Positions 1 to 9,280 of a stretch of 64,000 bases of DNA are shown here, in pieces. Numbering within the stretch: the first letter of the stretch is position 1; each line of letters opens with the position of its first letter. Position numbers and translations under genes: made by a program. The notes beneath the pieces were generated by a model. That model did not search any database. It was not told the origin of the DNA and saw only the letters and a program-made list of their open reading frames with translations. The stretch lies in assembly GCF_003814835.1 (NCBI RefSeq), contig NZ_RKRG01000001.1, forward strand, positions 310,001 through 374,000. Direction: 5' to 3'. Origin of the DNA: Methanobrevibacter gottschalkii DSM 11977. GTDB lineage: Archaea; Methanobacteriota; Methanobacteria; Methanobacteriales; Methanobacteriaceae.

Positions 1-805
1 CAATTTGTTGGAAATCAGAAACATCATGCCTTGCATTGTTTACATCATTTATAAAGAATGCCCTGTTTGTATTTACTTCAGAAATTGTCTGCTTATCACA
101 ACTAGCTGCACCATAAGATAATTTATAAAGTGCAGACACCAATGCTGCAGGACGGTTTCCAAAATCAACACTTGCTTCATCAGCATAGTATTCACGAGTT
201 CTTGAAATAAAGAGCACCAGCAATTGACCAATCAAATAGAACACATATCCAAGAATTCCGATTATAATTCCGCCACCATTGTCATTATCTCCTGAAAACA
301 TGAAAGATAATGCAATATAATAACAAATCATTGGAATAACACTAACAGCAGCAGTAACAATCATATCATTATGTTTAATATGCCCCATTTCATGACCAAT
401 AACGGCTTTCAGTTCATCACGGTCAAGTAATCCCAAAATTGGACGGGTAATTGCAATGTGTCCACTTCTGCTTGATCTGCCATATGCAAATGCATTTGGA
501 ATATTAATTTCAGATAAACCAATTTCTGGTTTTGGAATTCCAGCTGCGTCTGCTAATTCCTGAACCATCTGATGAATATGAGGTGCTTCAGCTTCTGATA
601 AGGGCCTTACATTCATTGAACGTTTTACCAATGATGGTCCAAACCAATATTGTAAAAATACGATTACTAAGCTTGCTCCAAAGTATAATTTCCAGCTGCT
701 CACACCAAGGTACAACCCTACAAGCATGATAAGGAAATATACAATAGTAAACATTACAACTGATGTAAGAATCATTCTTAACTTAAGTTTCCATGTATTT
801 TTCAT
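1..805 (-). CDS. htpX: HtpX-type membrane zinc metalloprotease, 3' end outside window
   Basis: Family M48 membrane protease that degrades misfolded membrane proteins. The frame starts at an ATG whose first base is 805 and is still open at base 1, so about 268 N-terminal residues are visible and the C-terminus is missing. The zinc site is seen as HEMGH at residues 138-142 with the likely third ligand Glu205 in an EYYAD context, matching the HExxH...E arrangement of HtpX. Two hydrophobic segments near residues 12-50 and two more after the zinc motif fit the family topology. It is transcribed away from rfcS, with a 153-bp AT-rich divergent promoter region between them. Stress-protease role is family knowledge. 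Confidence 0.93.
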   Translation of the reverse strand, partial: MKNTWKLKLRMILTSVVMFTIVYFLIMLVGLYLGVSSWKLYFGASLVIVFLQYWFGPSLVKRSMNVRPLSEAEAPHIHQMVQELADAAGIPKPEIGLSEINIPNAFAYGRSSRSGHIAITRPILGLLDRDELKAVIGHEMGHIKHNDMIVTAAVSVIPMICYYIALSFMFSGDNDNGGGIIIGILGYVFYLIGQLLVLFISRTREYYADEASVDFGNRPAALVSALYKLSYGAASCDKQTISEVNTNRAFFINDVNNARHDVSDFQQI

Positions 806-958
806 ATTTTATAACACCTTAATTTTTGTTGTAAACATTAGTTTTAAAATGCTCACTTTAAATATATATTTATTAGATTTCATATACTTTAAAAGTTAAT
901 CAAAAAATAATTTAATTACAAAATACATAAATTTTACTATATAAAAAATGGTGATTAA

Positions 959-1906
959 ATGAGCGGACCATGGGTAGAAAAATATAGACCACAAAAATTA
1001 GAAGACATTGTAGGACAAAAACAGATTGTTGCAAGATTACAAAAATATGTAGGCGAAGAAAGTATGCCTAACTTAATGTTTACAGGTCCTGCAGGTGTTG
1101 GTAAAACAACCACAGCCTTAGCATTAGTAAAATCCATTTTAGGAGAATACTGGAGACAAAACTTTTTAGAATTAAATGCATCTGATGCAAGAGGAATTGA
1201 AACTGTAAGAAATAATATTAAAAATTTCTGTAGATTGAAACCTGTTGGTGCTCCATTTAGAATAATATTTTTAGATGAAGTGGACAACATGACAAAAGAT
1301 GCTCAGCATGCCCTTCGTCGTGAAATGGAAATGTATACTAAAACCGCTTCATTTATACTTTCATGTAATTACTCATCAAAAATCATTGATCCGATTCAAT
1401 CAAGATGTGCAATATTCAGATTTGCTCCAATTAAAGGAGAAGAAATTAAAGAACGTTTAAAATATATTTGTGAAAGTGAAGGATTCCAAGCTGATGATGA
1501 AGGTCTTGAATCAATTGTTTATTTTGCTGAAGGAGATATGAGAAAAGCAGTAAATGTCCTTCAAGCCGCAACATCCGAAGGAGAAACAGTCACAGAAGAT
1601 TCAGTTTACGAAGTTGTTTCAAAAGCTAAACCACAAGACATTGAAAATATGATAAATAAAGCATTAATGGGTGACTTTATGGGTGCTCGCACACTTCTTA
1701 GAGAAACTATAGTACTTCAGGGAACAAGCGGAGAAGATATGGTTACTCAAATTTACCAAGATGTTTCTAAAAGAGTTCTTGAAGGAAAAATGGATGCGTC
1801 AATCTACATGGATTTAATTGAATCTATCGCTGAATGTGATTTCAGAATAAGGGAAGGAGCAAATCCAAGAATTCAACTCGAAGCTTTGTTAACCCAATTC
1901 TTATAA
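959..1906 (+). CDS. rfcS: Replication factor C small subunit
   Basis: Small subunit of the archaeal clamp loader, which uses ATP to load PCNA onto primed DNA. The 315-residue AAA+ protein has Walker [10 protein letters not shown] at residues 43-51, a Walker B reading LDEVD, and the arginine-finger SRC motif in QSRCAIFRF. Length matches archaeal RfcS. The start follows a GGTGATT ribosome-binding site directly upstream. rfcL begins 9 bp after its stop, so the two clamp-loader subunits are co-transcribed and translated in the expected order. Confidence 0.97.
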   Translation: MSGPWVEKYRPQKLEDIVGQKQIVARLQKYVGEESMPNLMFTGPAGVGKTTTALALVKSILGEYWRQNFLELNASDARGIETVRNNIKNFCRLKPVGAPFRIIFLDEVDNMTKDAQHALRREMEMYTKTASFILSCNYSSKIIDPIQSRCAIFRFAPIKGEEIKERLKYICESEGFQADDEGLESIVYFAEGDMRKAVNVLQAATSEGETVTEDSVYEVVSKAKPQDIENMINKALMGDFMGARTLLRETIVLQGTSGEDMVTQIYQDVSKRVLEGKMDASIYMDLIESIAECDFRIREGANPRIQLEALLTQFL

Positions 1907-1915
1907 GGTATATAA

Positions 1916-3361
1916 ATGTTATGGACTGATAAATACCGACCACAAGAATTAAGTGCAGTGGTAGGTAATAAAAAAGAGATTAAAATAATTACAGATTGGG
2001 TTAATGCATGGAAATCAAATAACCCCCAAATACCACTACTTTTAGTTGGTCCGCCAGGCATTGGAAAAACAACCCTATCTCAAATTATAGCAAAACAATT
2101 CTCAGAACATATTGAGCTTAACGCTAGTGATAAACGTTCACAAGAGATTATCAAAAGTACAATTGGAGAGTCATCATCTTCCAGATCCCTTTTTGGAGAC
2201 GAATACAAATTAATAATCCTTGATGAAGTAGACGGCATTCACGGAACTAACGACCGTGGAGGAGTTAAAGCTATTGGAGATATAATTAAAAGTTCAAAAC
2301 ATCCAATGATTTTAATAGCTAACGATTTTTACTCAAAAAGATTGCAATCTATAAAACCAAAATGCCAAGTAATTAAGATGAAAAAGTCAAGATGGAATTC
2401 CATCACAAAACTTTTAAGAGAAATTGCTCAAGCAGAAAACGTGGATGCAAATCCTGCAGCATTAAAAGAGATTGCCTTAAAATCACAAGGAGATGTAAGA
2501 TCAGCAATCAACACATTGCAAGCATTATCCAGTAAAGATTCTACACTTGAAGTCCAAGATGTAGAAAACATGAAAACCAAGGATACCCGTTCAGACATAT
2601 TTAATGCAATTACAGGTGTTTTAAAAAGTAAAACACCAGCACACGTTAAAGAAGCGATGTGGATTGAAGAAGATCCAACACTTGTCATGGAATATATTGC
2701 TGAAAACATTCCAAGAGAATACAAGAAAAAAGATGAAATCAAAAAAGCTTATGACTACATTTCAAAAGCAGACATTTTCTTTGGAAGAACACAACGCAGC
2801 AGAAATTACGGCTATTGGAAATATGCAAGCGACTTTATGGGAATTGGAGTAAGTAACTCCAAACATGAAACATATAAAAAATTCACAAAAATACAAACTC
2901 CAACCATATTCACATTAATGAGCCGTAATAGGGGCAAAAGAAATCTTAGAGATGAAATTGCTGAAAAAATGTCTGTAAAATTACACGTTTCACATTCAAT
3001 AGCTATTTCAATGTTCCCATATCTTGAGATAATGTTTAAAAACGATGAACTTGCTTGGGAGATTTCTGATTATTTGGAACTTGAAGATAATGAAATCAAA
3101 AGATTTAGATCTAAAAAAATTCCTAAGAAAGTTATTAATAAAATGGAAAAACAGAAAGCTCAAATGAGAGTTGAAGAACGTGACAGGCGTGCTGAAGAAC
3201 TTAAAAACCAAATGATAACAGCTGCAGTTGAAATTGAAGATTCATATGAAATTTCAAAACCTGATGAAACTAAAGCTGAAGATACAGTTAAAAAAGAACC
3301 CCCAAAAGAGAAAAAGGAAAAAAAGAAAACTGACAAACAGGTTTCATTGTTCAGTTTCTAA
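1916..3361 (+). CDS. rfcL: Replication factor C large subunit
   Basis: Large clamp-loader subunit, 481 residues, partner of the gene just upstream. Walker A is GPPGIGKTT at residues 45-53 and Walker B is ILDEVDG. The last ~90 residues are rich in Lys and Glu, and the protein ends in QVSLFSF, a good match to a PCNA-interacting (PIP) box, which is where archaeal RFC-L is known to contact PCNA. The final 18 bp overlap the 3' end of the convergent gene on the other strand, so neither has room for a separate terminator. Confidence 0.97.
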   Translation: MLWTDKYRPQELSAVVGNKKEIKIITDWVNAWKSNNPQIPLLLVGPPGIGKTTLSQIIAKQFSEHIELNASDKRSQEIIKSTIGESSSSRSLFGDEYKLIILDEVDGIHGTNDRGGVKAIGDIIKSSKHPMILIANDFYSKRLQSIKPKCQVIKMKKSRWNSITKLLREIAQAENVDANPAALKEIALKSQGDVRSAINTLQALSSKDSTLEVQDVENMKTKDTRSDIFNAITGVLKSKTPAHVKEAMWIEEDPTLVMEYIAENIPREYKKKDEIKKAYDYISKADIFFGRTQRSRNYGYWKYASDFMGIGVSNSKHETYKKFTKIQTPTIFTLMSRNRGKRNLRDEIAEKMSVKLHVSHSIAISMFPYLEIMFKNDELAWEISDYLELEDNEIKRFRSKKIPKKVINKMEKQKAQMRVEERDRRAEELKNQMITAAVEIEDSYEISKPDETKAEDTVKKEPPKEKKEKKKTDKQVSLFSF

Positions 3362-4033
3362 TTTTTTTTCAATATATTTAGCTGCTTTAACAACATTTTC
3401 TTTATATTGCGGAGCTACATCTTCCAAAAATTCACTGAATGAGGCAGCTAACCTGTTTTTATTTTTATTTTCAATTGATTTTTGACCATCCATTTCTAAA
3501 AAGGAATTAATCCAGTTTAAAGGTACATTAATTAACGGATAAATCTCATTAGAATTAATATTAAAATTTAAACCTTCCCCATTGAAAATACCTTCAAATA
3601 TATCATTTACTTGATCATCTAAAATCAATGGATTAACCATCAAATCATAATCCCCCTCATAAACTAGCCTAGCACCGTACTTACGTGTATAAGGCTCCAT
3701 GATTAGCTCAACTATGAAATTATCTTTAGGCATTAAGACAAGTGAATTTGGTTTAATTTCCAAAGCCAAGTGTTTTGATGACTTAGAACATATCTTTTGG
3801 AATAATGAGCTTCTTACAACTTCAATTTCAGGATATTGCTTATTAAAGGTAGCTTGTCTTTTTCTTGAAAACTTTGAAAATCTTAAATTATTAATGTAAA
3901 TTTTATCTGGTGTGTAAGATACAAAACGACTGTCTACTCCAATTATTTTCAGAAATTTCAACACATCTTTTTTTGAAGTTGAAAACTCTTCTTTTTCACC
4001 TGCCAATCCTGAAACATCAAACATTAAATCCAT
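3344..4033 (-). CDS. Conserved-looking protein of unknown function, downstream of aroE
   Basis: I do not recognise this 229-residue protein. It has no signal peptide, membrane segment or P-loop that I can see; it is mixed alpha/beta in character with a Lys/Glu-rich helical C-terminus. The ATG at 4033 is preceded by GAGTGAT, a good ribosome-binding site. It starts 4 bp after the stop of aroE and should be translated from the same message. Its 3' end overlaps rfcL by 18 bp. Context gives only a weak hint (aromatic amino-acid pathway or simple hitch-hiking), so no function is proposed. Confidence 0.75.
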   Translation of the reverse strand: MDLMFDVSGLAGEKEEFSTSKKDVLKFLKIIGVDSRFVSYTPDKIYINNLRFSKFSRKRQATFNKQYPEIEVVRSSLFQKICSKSSKHLALEIKPNSLVLMPKDNFIVELIMEPYTRKYGARLVYEGDYDLMVNPLILDDQVNDIFEGIFNGEGLNFNINSNEIYPLINVPLNWINSFLEMDGQKSIENKNKNRLAASFSEFLEDVAPQYKENVVKAAKYIEKKLETEQ

Positions 4034-4037
4034 ATTA

Positions 4038-4889
4038 TCACTCTAAATTAAGTGTTTCCCCTAAAGCCTTTTCCATTACATCAATTGGTGCTTTTCTTCC
4101 AGTCCATATTTTAAAGCTTTCTGCTCCCTGATAAAGTAACATTTTAATTCCATAAACTGGTTTTGCACCTGCTTTAATTGCTTCTTTTATTAAAACAGTT
4201 TCATTAGGATTATAAACTGCATCAAATACAACTAAATCTTCTTGCATATTTTCCGCTCGAGCAATAGGCTCATCATCTGTGTGAGGGTGCATTCCCCTAG
4301 GCGTTGTATCAACTAGAATATCTGCATCAGACAAATAGCTGTTGATTTCAGAGATGGAATCTGATTTAATTTCAGTAATTAATCCGGAATCCAAAATATC
4401 TTCTGCAAGATTCATTGCCCTGTCAACATTCCTATTTAGTAGAGTTATAGTGTCTGCACCATACCTAGCAAGATAAAATGAAATGGCTCTTGATGCACCG
4501 CCTGCACCAGCAACTACAACATTTTTATTTTTAATATTAGTAACTTCTTCAATTGCCCTTACAGCACCGATTCCATCAGTATTATATCCTTTTAAATTTT
4601 TAAAGTCAATTGTATTAACTGCACCTATTAAACTAGCAACCTCATCAATTTCATCTAAAAATTGCATTATTCCAATTTTATGAGGAATTGTAACATTAAA
4701 CCCTTTAATATTTAATGATTTAGCACCATCAATTGCTGATTTTAGATTATTAGAATCAACATCAAAAGCAACATATGCATAATCCATATTTAATTTATCA
4801 AATGCAGCATTGTGCATAGGTGGAGAGAAACTGTGTTCAACAGGATGGCCAATTAATCCTACAATATTTGTACTACCTTTAATTTTCAT
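4038..4889 (-). CDS. aroE: Shikimate dehydrogenase
   Basis: Reduces 3-dehydroshikimate to shikimate with NADPH in aromatic amino-acid synthesis. The 283-residue protein carries the N-terminal shikimate-binding motif GHPVEHSFSPPMHN, the GFNVTIPHK motif with the catalytic lysine, NTDG, and the NADP-binding glycine loop in VVVAGAGGASRA. Length and motif order are normal for AroE. It is divergent from hisS across an 85-bp gap that contains a perfect palindrome, and the unknown 229-residue gene follows it after 4 bp. Confidence 0.96.
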   Translation of the reverse strand: MKIKGSTNIVGLIGHPVEHSFSPPMHNAAFDKLNMDYAYVAFDVDSNNLKSAIDGAKSLNIKGFNVTIPHKIGIMQFLDEIDEVASLIGAVNTIDFKNLKGYNTDGIGAVRAIEEVTNIKNKNVVVAGAGGASRAISFYLARYGADTITLLNRNVDRAMNLAEDILDSGLITEIKSDSISEINSYLSDADILVDTTPRGMHPHTDDEPIARAENMQEDLVVFDAVYNPNETVLIKEAIKAGAKPVYGIKMLLYQGAESFKIWTGRKAPIDVMEKALGETLNLE

Positions 4890-4923
4890 ATAATATTTAA
4901 TTGATTAACAAAGATTATATAAA

Positions 4924-4937
4924 TTTGTATATACAAA
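4924..4937. promoter_or_regulatory. 14-bp palindrome between divergent aroE and hisS
   Basis: TTTGTATATACAAA is a perfect palindrome almost midway between the aroE ATG (4889) and the hisS ATG (4975). Its TATATA centre could serve as a TATA box in both directions, and the whole could also be an operator. Both readings are inference from position and symmetry. Confidence 0.45.
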
Positions 4938-4974
4938 CTTAAACTATAATATATCATTTATAAGGAGAGTAAAA

Positions 4975-6270
4975 ATGGAATTTACAAGACCGAGAGGTAC
5001 AAGAGATTTTTTATTTGAAGAAATGAGAGAAAGAAAACAAGCAGAAAGTACCTTAAGAACAGTATTTGAAAGTTACGGTTATCAAGAGATTCAAACACCA
5101 TTATTTGAAGAATTGAAATTATTCACAACCAAATCTGGAGAAGAAATTGTAAATCAATTATACAATTTTAAAGATAAATCTGATAGAGAATTGACTTTAA
5201 GACCTGAAATAACAGCACCAGTTGCTAGATTATATTTGAATGAACTTGAAAAAACATCGACTAAACCAATTAAACTCTATTATTATGGAAGCTGTTTTAG
5301 ATATGAAAGACCTCAGAAAGGAAGATTCAGGCAATTTTGGCAATTTGGTTGTGAATTAATAGGTGCTAAAACACCTCAAGGTGAAGCAGAAGTTATTGCA
5401 CTTTGTTGTGATGCAATTAAATCCCTTGGAATTACAACAGCTGATGTCAATCTTAACCACCTTGGAATTATAAGAGGATTATTCAAACATTTTGACATTT
5501 CAGTTGAAACTCAAAGGGAAATTATGGTAGTTATTGATAAGGGAGATAAAGATTTGCTTATTGAATCATTAAGTGGAGACGAACCTGTAATCAATAATGA
5601 AGAATTAAACCAGATTTTATTAAAACTGATTGATCTTGTAGGAGATAAATCAATTATTCCTGAAGTTGAAGAATTAATATCCCCTTATGAAGAATCGAAA
5701 GCAGCATTAGAAGAATTTAAAGAATTAATTTCACTTTTAGATGCTTTTAAAGTTGAAAATTATACATTAAATCTAGGTGTTGCAAGAGGTCTTGATTATT
5801 ATACCGGAATCGTGTTTGAGATTTATGTTCCAGAACTTGGTGCCCAAAAACAAATATGCGGTGGAGGATCATACAGCCTCGTTAAACTTTTTGGAGGCCA
5901 GGAAGTAGAATCCACTGGTTTTGCTCTAGGTTTTGACAGATTAATGAATGCAATTGAGGAACTTGCAGATAAAGAGGAATTGCCTTCCCACTTAGATGTT
6001 TATGTAGCTCCTATTTCTAACGATGTTAGACTAAAAGCATTTGAAATAACCCAAATTTTAAGAAAAAATGGATTTAAGGCAGATGTCGATTTAAACGGTA
6101 AAAAATTCAAGAAATTAATGAATTACGCTGATAAAATCAAAGTTGAAAAAATGATTATTATCGGTGCTAATGACCTTAAATCAGATAAAGTCACTATTAA
6201 AAATATGATTAATGGCGAACAAGAATTAGTTGGTATTAATAATATTGTAGATTATCTTAAAGAGGAATAG
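4975..6270 (+). CDS. hisS: Histidyl-tRNA synthetase
   Basis: Class II synthetase that charges tRNA-His. The 431-residue protein has motif 2 in [11 protein letters not shown], the two histidine-specific motifs ARGLDYYTG and [13 protein letters not shown], and a C-terminal anticodon-binding domain from roughly residue 335. Length matches HisRS. A strong AAGGAGAG ribosome-binding site precedes the ATG. hisI begins 2 bp after the stop, so histidine activation and histidine biosynthesis share a transcript here. Confidence 0.97.
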   Translation: MEFTRPRGTRDFLFEEMRERKQAESTLRTVFESYGYQEIQTPLFEELKLFTTKSGEEIVNQLYNFKDKSDRELTLRPEITAPVARLYLNELEKTSTKPIKLYYYGSCFRYERPQKGRFRQFWQFGCELIGAKTPQGEAEVIALCCDAIKSLGITTADVNLNHLGIIRGLFKHFDISVETQREIMVVIDKGDKDLLIESLSGDEPVINNEELNQILLKLIDLVGDKSIIPEVEELISPYEESKAALEEFKELISLLDAFKVENYTLNLGVARGLDYYTGIVFEIYVPELGAQKQICGGGSYSLVKLFGGQEVESTGFALGFDRLMNAIEELADKEELPSHLDVYVAPISNDVRLKAFEITQILRKNGFKADVDLNGKKFKKLMNYADKIKVEKMIIIGANDLKSDKVTIKNMINGEQELVGINNIVDYLKEE

Positions 6271-6272
6271 AA

Positions 6273-6680
6273 ATGAAAGTCAACTTCAGGCATGAAATTA
6301 ACGGAGTTAAAGTAATTACTGCTATTGCACAAGACGCAAAAACAAATCAAATATTAATGCTTGCAAATATGAACAAAGAAGCACTAATCAAAACTATTAA
6401 AACAGGCAAAGCTCATTATTGGAGTACTTCAAGAAACAAATTATGGCTTAAAGGTGAAAGTTCAGGCCACATCCAAGAAGTTGAAGAAATCCTTGTTGAT
6501 TGTGATATGGATGCAATTATACTAAAAATCAACCAAACAGGCGCTGCTTGCCATGAAGGATATCTTTCATGTTTTTATAGAAAAATAAACACAAAAAATG
6601 AAGTTGATATTGACGATTTAAAAGATGAAGATTTAGAAGTTATTTTAGAAAGACTTGTAAACCCAGAAGACGTGTATTAA
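6273..6680 (+). CDS. hisI: Phosphoribosyl-AMP cyclohydrolase
   Basis: Opens the purine ring of phosphoribosyl-AMP, the third step of histidine biosynthesis. The 135-residue protein is the single-domain HisI form without a fused HisE. Family motifs seen are [17 protein letters not shown] and the metal-binding stretch CDMDA followed by [11 protein letters not shown]; the conserved cysteines are present. It lies 2 bp after hisS and 1 bp before the PIN-ATPase gene, so all three are probably translated from one message. Confidence 0.96.
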   Translation: MKVNFRHEINGVKVITAIAQDAKTNQILMLANMNKEALIKTIKTGKAHYWSTSRNKLWLKGESSGHIQEVEEILVDCDMDAIILKINQTGAACHEGYLSCFYRKINTKNEVDIDDLKDEDLEVILERLVNPEDVY

Positions 6681-6681
6681 A

Positions 6682-8526
6682 ATGAAATGTATAATACCAG
6701 ACACAAGTGCTGTTATTATAGGTGCAATAACTGAATTAATTGAAAAGGAGAATATTGATTATCCTGAAATTATTGTACCTGAAGCAGTTGTTTGTGAACT
6801 TGAACACCAAGCCAATGCTAACAGATCAGAAGGTCAAAAAGGATTAAAAGAATTGCAAAAATTACAAGAACTCCAATACGATGGAGAGCTATCCATTAGC
6901 TTTAAAGGAAGAAGACCAACCAATCATGATATCAAATATGCTAAAAGTGGTGAAATTGATAGCATAATAAGAGATTTAGCAAGAAGCGAAATGGGAACTC
7001 TTCTTACAAATGACAAAGTACAGGCTGAAACTGCTAAAGCTCAAGGAATTCCTGTTTATTATTTTGAACAGGAATACAAAGAAACTCCACTTTCAATTGA
7101 AAAATTTTTTGATGATGAGACCATGTCCATTCATTTAAAAGAAAATGTTGTTCCAATGGCTAAAAAAGGAACTCCAGGACATGTTGATTTTAAAATATTA
7201 AACGAAAAACGTTATACTTACAAAGAACTCAAAAAAATTGTTGATGAAATTCTTGATAAAGCAAAAAGTGATCCTAAGACTTATCTTGAAAGTGAAAAAG
7301 AGGGTTCTTTTGTTGTTCAATCAAGAGAATATAGGATTTCAATAGCTTATCCTCCATTTTCAGAGGCTTTAGAAATTACAGCCGTAAGACCTGTTGTTAG
7401 TATAAGTTTAAATGAATACAACCTATCTGAAAAATTATTAGATAGGATTAGAACTAGCGCTGAAGGAATATTAATCTCTGGTTCACCCGGAGCAGGAAAA
7501 TCTACATTTGTACAGGCTATTGCAAAATATTATTCTTCAAAATTAAATAAAGTTGTAAAAACAATGGAATCTCCAAGAGATTTGCAACTTCCAGATGAAA
7601 TTACGCAATACAGCCCATTAGAAGGGAGTATGGAAAATACTGCAGATGTTTTATTACTTGTAAGACCGGATTATACTATTTATGACGAACTTAGAAAAAA
7701 TAGTGACTTTAATATCTTTGCAGATATGAGATTGGCCGGCGTTGGAATGATTGGAGTAGTGCATGCAACTCGGCCAATAGATGCAATCCAAAGAATAGCT
7801 TCAAGAGTTGAACTTGGAGTAATCCCCTCCATTGTTGATACAAGTATTTATATTGAAGACGGGAAAGTTACTCATGTTTATGAAACAAAAATGACTGTAA
7901 AAGTTCCCACCGGAATGAAAGAAGCAGATCTTGCAAGACCCGTAATTGAAGTAAGAGACTTTGAAACTGGTGAGCTTAAAAATGAAATCTACACTTATGG
8001 TGAGCAGACCATAGTCATGGACATGGATTTAGTCAATGGTTCTCAAAATAGTGAAAGACAAAAAACTGCAGTTGAAAAAATTGCAGAAAAAGAAATCTTA
8101 AGAAAAATTAGAAAAATTCTTCCGAAAAAAGCTAAAGTTGATGTGGAAGTTACCTCTCCTGAGCGAGCAAACATTTACATTCCAGAAGATTTTATTCCAA
8201 AAATCATTGGAAAAAACGGTAAAAGAATTGCTGAGATTGAAGAAAGTATTGGAATAAGTCTTGGAGTTGAAGTAATCGAATCAAAACCAATAAATAAACA
8301 TCCAATTGAAGTTGATATTATCCACACAAAAAAACAATTAATTTTAGATTTAGGTCGTGACAAAGGAAGGAAGAATTTTGATGTATTTATAGACGGGGAA
8401 TATTTACTTACAGCTACAACTTCTAAAAAAGGAGAAATAAAAATTAAAAGAGGAATAGAATTATCTGATTTCATTATTGAAGCTATTGAAATGGGATTAG
8501 AAATTACTGCAATTCAAAAAATGTGA
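6682..8526 (+). CDS. PIN domain-ATPase-KH domain protein
   Basis: A 614-residue three-part protein. Residues 1-130 form a PIN nuclease-like domain (PDTSAVI with Asp at position 7, further acidic residues around GEIDSIIRDLA and TNDKVQAE). The middle is a PilT/VirB11-like secretion-type ATPase with Walker A GSPGAGKST near residues 267-275. A KH RNA-binding motif with IIGKNGKRI lies near residues 500-530. This order is known in a widespread archaeal family (PINc ATPase), but its cellular role is unsettled; RNA cleavage or remodelling is an inference from the PIN and KH domains. It follows hisI by 1 bp. Confidence 0.9.
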   Translation: MKCIIPDTSAVIIGAITELIEKENIDYPEIIVPEAVVCELEHQANANRSEGQKGLKELQKLQELQYDGELSISFKGRRPTNHDIKYAKSGEIDSIIRDLARSEMGTLLTNDKVQAETAKAQGIPVYYFEQEYKETPLSIEKFFDDETMSIHLKENVVPMAKKGTPGHVDFKILNEKRYTYKELKKIVDEILDKAKSDPKTYLESEKEGSFVVQSREYRISIAYPPFSEALEITAVRPVVSISLNEYNLSEKLLDRIRTSAEGILISGSPGAGKSTFVQAIAKYYSSKLNKVVKTMESPRDLQLPDEITQYSPLEGSMENTADVLLLVRPDYTIYDELRKNSDFNIFADMRLAGVGMIGVVHATRPIDAIQRIASRVELGVIPSIVDTSIYIEDGKVTHVYETKMTVKVPTGMKEADLARPVIEVRDFETGELKNEIYTYGEQTIVMDMDLVNGSQNSERQKTAVEKIAEKEILRKIRKILPKKAKVDVEVTSPERANIYIPEDFIPKIIGKNGKRIAEIEESIGISLGVEVIESKPINKHPIEVDIIHTKKQLILDLGRDKGRKNFDVFIDGEYLLTATTSKKGEIKIKRGIELSDFIIEAIEMGLEITAIQKM

Positions 8527-8530
8527 TATT

Positions 8531-9280
8531 ATGAAAATTGGAGCATCAACACTTGCAGGAATAGAATATAAATTAGAAAATACTTTAGAATTTATTGAAG
8601 ATTTAGGACTGAATTATGCTGAATTAGTGCACCAATTTCCTAATGAAAGTATTGATGTTGAATTATTAGAAAATTTTAATCTAAAATATTCAATTCACAC
8701 ACCTTTTATGGATGTTAATATTGCAAGTTTACAAAATCAGAGCAGAATAAATGCAATCAATCAAATTAAATCCTCATTTAAACTCGCAAATAAAATTGAC
8801 TGCGAATCGGTTGTCATACATCCTGGAACTATTCCCTTTTTAGCAAACAAATACTTTAGAAGCAAAGTTATTGATGTTGCTAATAAATCGATGATCGAAC
8901 TTGGAGGATATGGAGAAGATTTAGGAGTACAAACTACTTTTGAAAATATGCCCCAGTTTGACAATATGATTTACAGCAATATCGAAAAATTACATGAATT
9001 TCTAACAGACAACAACCTCTCAATGACTTTAGACATTGGTCATGCTAAACATGCAGGATATTCGTCAGAGGAAATGTATTTTGATTCCATTAAACACATA
9101 CACATCCATGATAATTTTGGTGATGATGACACACACCTTGCATTAGGTGAGGGGTCAATTGATTTAAACCATATAGTAAACACTTTAGAGAAAAATAATT
9201 ACGATGGCATCTACATCATTGAAGTAAATAACTATGATTCCATCAAAAAAAGTTACGAATATATGAAAAAGAACTTTTAG
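8531..9280 (+). CDS. Sugar phosphate isomerase/epimerase-like TIM-barrel protein
   Basis: A 249-residue protein of the xylose isomerase-like/AP endonuclease 2 fold. Probable metal ligands are visible in the expected order: HPGT, the Glu of ENMP, DIGHA, HIHDN and the late Glu of IIEVN. The family includes sugar isomerases, epimerases and endonuclease IV; the residues seen do not decide between them, so substrate is unknown. It begins 4 bp after the PIN-ATPase gene and its last 4 bp overlap the convergent hef gene. Confidence 0.8.
   Translation: MKIGASTLAGIEYKLENTLEFIEDLGLNYAELVHQFPNESIDVELLENFNLKYSIHTPFMDVNIASLQNQSRINAINQIKSSFKLANKIDCESVVIHPGTIPFLANKYFRSKVIDVANKSMIELGGYGEDLGVQTTFENMPQFDNMIYSNIEKLHEFLTDNNLSMTLDIGHAKHAGYSSEEMYFDSIKHIHIHDNFGDDDTHLALGEGSIDLNHIVNTLEKNNYDGIYIIEVNNYDSIKKSYEYMKKNF

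Noticed and set aside
955-1290. 111-codon frame opposite rfcS, and similar long frames opposite other genes (e.g. 8175-8474, 11728-12096, 44937-45263)
   Set aside because: They lie wholly antisense to strongly conserved genes and their products have no recognisable features.
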